A stretch of 57,938 bases of DNA from Phoronis australis (Eukaryota; Phoronida; Phoronidae): positions 158,512 through 216,449 of the forward strand of contig NMRA01000669.1 of the NCBI GenBank assembly GCA_002633005.1, in the 5' to 3' direction. The position numbers were made by a program, and so were the translations under genes. Under the pieces are notes generated by a model that made no database searches, was not told the DNA's origin, and was given only the letters and a program-made list of their open reading frames with translations. This document shows, one piece after another, positions 56,142-57,938 of the stretch (position 1 is its first letter; each line of letters opens with the position of its first letter).

Positions 56142-57938
56142 GGCAAAGGTTATTCTCCCAGTATTTTCATAATGAGACTATAATAAAAGCATTTAGAAGC
56201 ATTGCTCACACGGTCTCATACAAAAAACAAGTAGAACGAAATTTAAGGATAACTACATTTCAGTAAAGTGATTTGGCTCTATAGTATGCGTTTGAGACTT
56301 GCCGGGACGCCCGTACAGAGCAAACAGAACACACACATAAACTAATAAGGTTGCCCGCACTCTGTGGCTACACGCAATACAAAGCCCTCTCCTAAATAGC
56401 CTCCCAGATAGATTGCCCAGCATGAAGCTATATGAAGCTTAGCCCAAAATAGAACAAAATAGAACACAGCTACAACAATAAGACTACGCGACACGGTTGT
56501 CACGAACTTTGACATAGCCTGAGTAGCAGGTATATGTTAGCTATGAAAACGATACGTTGGGCACAACGGCTAACGTGAAGAAAAAAAAATAGGCTAATCA
56601 TATACACAGTTATGGCTACCGGAAGTACGGGAAGTACGTTTGTACTGAGGTCTCTCAAACGGCAAAGTGAACAAAAAAGATTCTCCTAACAGAAACGAAA
56701 ACTCCAAGAAAAGTAGTTAACGAGACACTGAAAAGACAGGAACTACCAAAATTTAGCGAATGCGCAATTCATAGCTGTGAACGGAGCTCTTGAATTTTAG
56801 TTAAAGTCCCACATTTTTACGCTGAGTGCGCGCATGTAAGATGTTCGCGTTAAAAGAACCCTGAAAGTGCAAGGCGGGACGGCAGATTCGTAAGGTGTTC
56901 GCAGTTAGACCTCGTATCTATTACGTACGATACTCGCGGAAAACCCCAAAGTACTCGCACAATGATACCAAGTTGATGATACCCAGCACAGTTAAAAGTC
57001 CTCGCAAAATGAGACTCGATGTGTACAAAGTTGCTCGCGTTAAAAACACCTTAAGAGTATTGAGCATTCGGGTTTTGAGACCAAAGTGCTTAATTGTAGG
57101 ACTCGTTGCGTACAGTAAGATTAAAAAAACAGAAAATCGCTGCACAAATAAAAAAAATCATGTTCGTTTGAAGTTTCGTCTATTCATAAGAAATCATCAG
57201 CATAATATATACAATAAGAATGAATGAACATGAACATTTTTATTTGTGCGGCGTGTGGCCAAAAATGATGTAGGGCAGTAAGGTGTTCACCTGAAGATTC
57301 AACTCAGTAGTAACGCACAATCTTAGTAAGGCGCACTCTTNCTTGAAAAGCTATCTCAGTTACAATTTAGATTTTAAAGACATGTATTCATGGTCGAAAC
57401 AAAGAATTACACTTCTCCAAGACAATCGATCGGCCAGTGTTTACGAATAAGTGTACTTCAGATTTTTCTCTTCTCCAAGATTGAAAACGCGCACTTTTAG
57501 TGGTTGAGAAAAACATAATTTAGGCCTACTTAATGAAACCATTGTAATTTATGAAGGATAACATACCTTAAAAAGGGTGTATTGACATTCAATCTTATTG
57601 CAGTTTACAAGCAAAATATGATTGGAGTTTGAAAATCAGACGTTACCTTTTTTTATTCCAAAAGCTTCGCTGAGAATTGTTTGATTGTGTTGTAGCGCAC
57701 TTACGGCTGAGCACAAACTCGGAAAACCCCCAGAATTACCTTAAGATCGAGTTAACGCAGTACCTTATGTTTAAGAGAGCAACACCACATGACTTAGCGC
57801 CCAAACGTGTCAGTCACAGTCCTTTTAGTTGTAGTATTCGTTTGTATTTTGACAAAAAAGAGAATCAATCTTCATATATGTTATTATTCTAAAAACATAA
57901 GTTATAGCAATGACATTCAATTCAACAAGGTGTTCGCT
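56142..57938. repeat. LINE 5' flank and degenerate TTCGC/CTCGC repeat
   Basis: 56835-57110 carries a loose series of phrases such as GATGTTCGCGTTAAAAGAAC, GGTGTTCGCAGTTAGACC, GATACTCGCGGAAAACCCC, AAGTACTCGCACAATGATAC and AAGTTGCTCGCGTTAAAAAC at spacings of about 20-55 bp. AAGGTGTTC(G/A)C recurs at 57269 and at the very end (57926-57938). Similar GGAAAACCCC phrases lie near 57720. No gene is supported; the 110-codon + frame across the repeat is a by-product. Confidence 0.45.

Noticed and set aside
56895-57227. 110-codon + frame
   Set aside because: Lies across the degenerate TTCGC repeat; basic, low-information composition.
1-57938. CRISPR arrays, bacterial operons, tRNA or rRNA genes
   Set aside because: Intron-containing animal genes throughout. 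No cloverleaf or rRNA-like segment was recognised by eye, and tandem repeats lack spacer structure.

Overview
The window is nuclear DNA of a metazoan. The genes are interrupted by GT-AG introns, the DNA is AT-rich, and transposon relics fill the introns and intergenic space. Family identities (a CREBRF orthologue, an SNM1A/DCLRE1A orthologue, a membrane-anchored hexosaminidase D-type GH20 protein, a Tx1/L1-type LINE, a ZMYM1-like hAT) suggest a marine invertebrate deuterostome such as a hemichordate or cephalochordate. This is inference; no taxon-diagnostic sequence was seen.

Layout. Positions 1-200 hold a short + strand reading frame cut by the window edge. From 5897 down to 2553 (minus) lie four exons of CREBRF, a bZIP-like regulator of CREB3/Luman. 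They stop inside the basic region, so the 3' part of the gene is not seen. Positions 10790-9586 (minus) hold two probable exons of an unrecognised gene; each needs one base of frame correction. Two insertions of a 50-59 bp, almost pure palindrome, each with a perfect 8-bp target duplication, lie at 11.3 and 11.7 kb. A MITE containing a 228-N gap follows. From 30307 down to 14482 (minus) the complete SNM1A/DCLRE1A gene can be assembled from nine exons that join in phase into about 919 residues. It encodes an N-terminal acidic/basic tail, a PIP box and the MBL/beta-CASP nuclease, and acts in DNA interstrand cross-link repair.

From 31.9 to 33.5 kb there is a tandem array with a ~150-bp period nested in a ~445-bp period. 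Each unit carries a near-consensus CTCF-type core. On the + strand, 37350-37987 is the first coding exon of a GH20 hexosaminidase D-like protein with a signal-anchor; its other exons were not found. Downstream is a ~5.1-kb hAT transposon (39071-44184, minus, with terminal inverted repeats). Its transposase is decayed and is preceded by a broken module resembling vertnin/OTU-like proteins. From 44 to 51.8 kb there are mostly repeats: MITEs, a second copy of the CTCF-like repeat and LINE 3' relics. A probable last exon of an unknown minus-strand gene sits at 51920-51781, with a MITE between its stop codon and an AATAAA. From about 56.0 to 51.94 kb (minus) is a long Tx1/L1-like LINE ORF2. The right edge holds a degenerate TTCGC/CTCGC-rich repeat.

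Single N bases at 43431, 50989 and 53257 are flanked by near-identical direct copies and look like unmerged haplotype ends in the assembly. All gene calls come from reading translations and splice signals by eye; nothing was searched.
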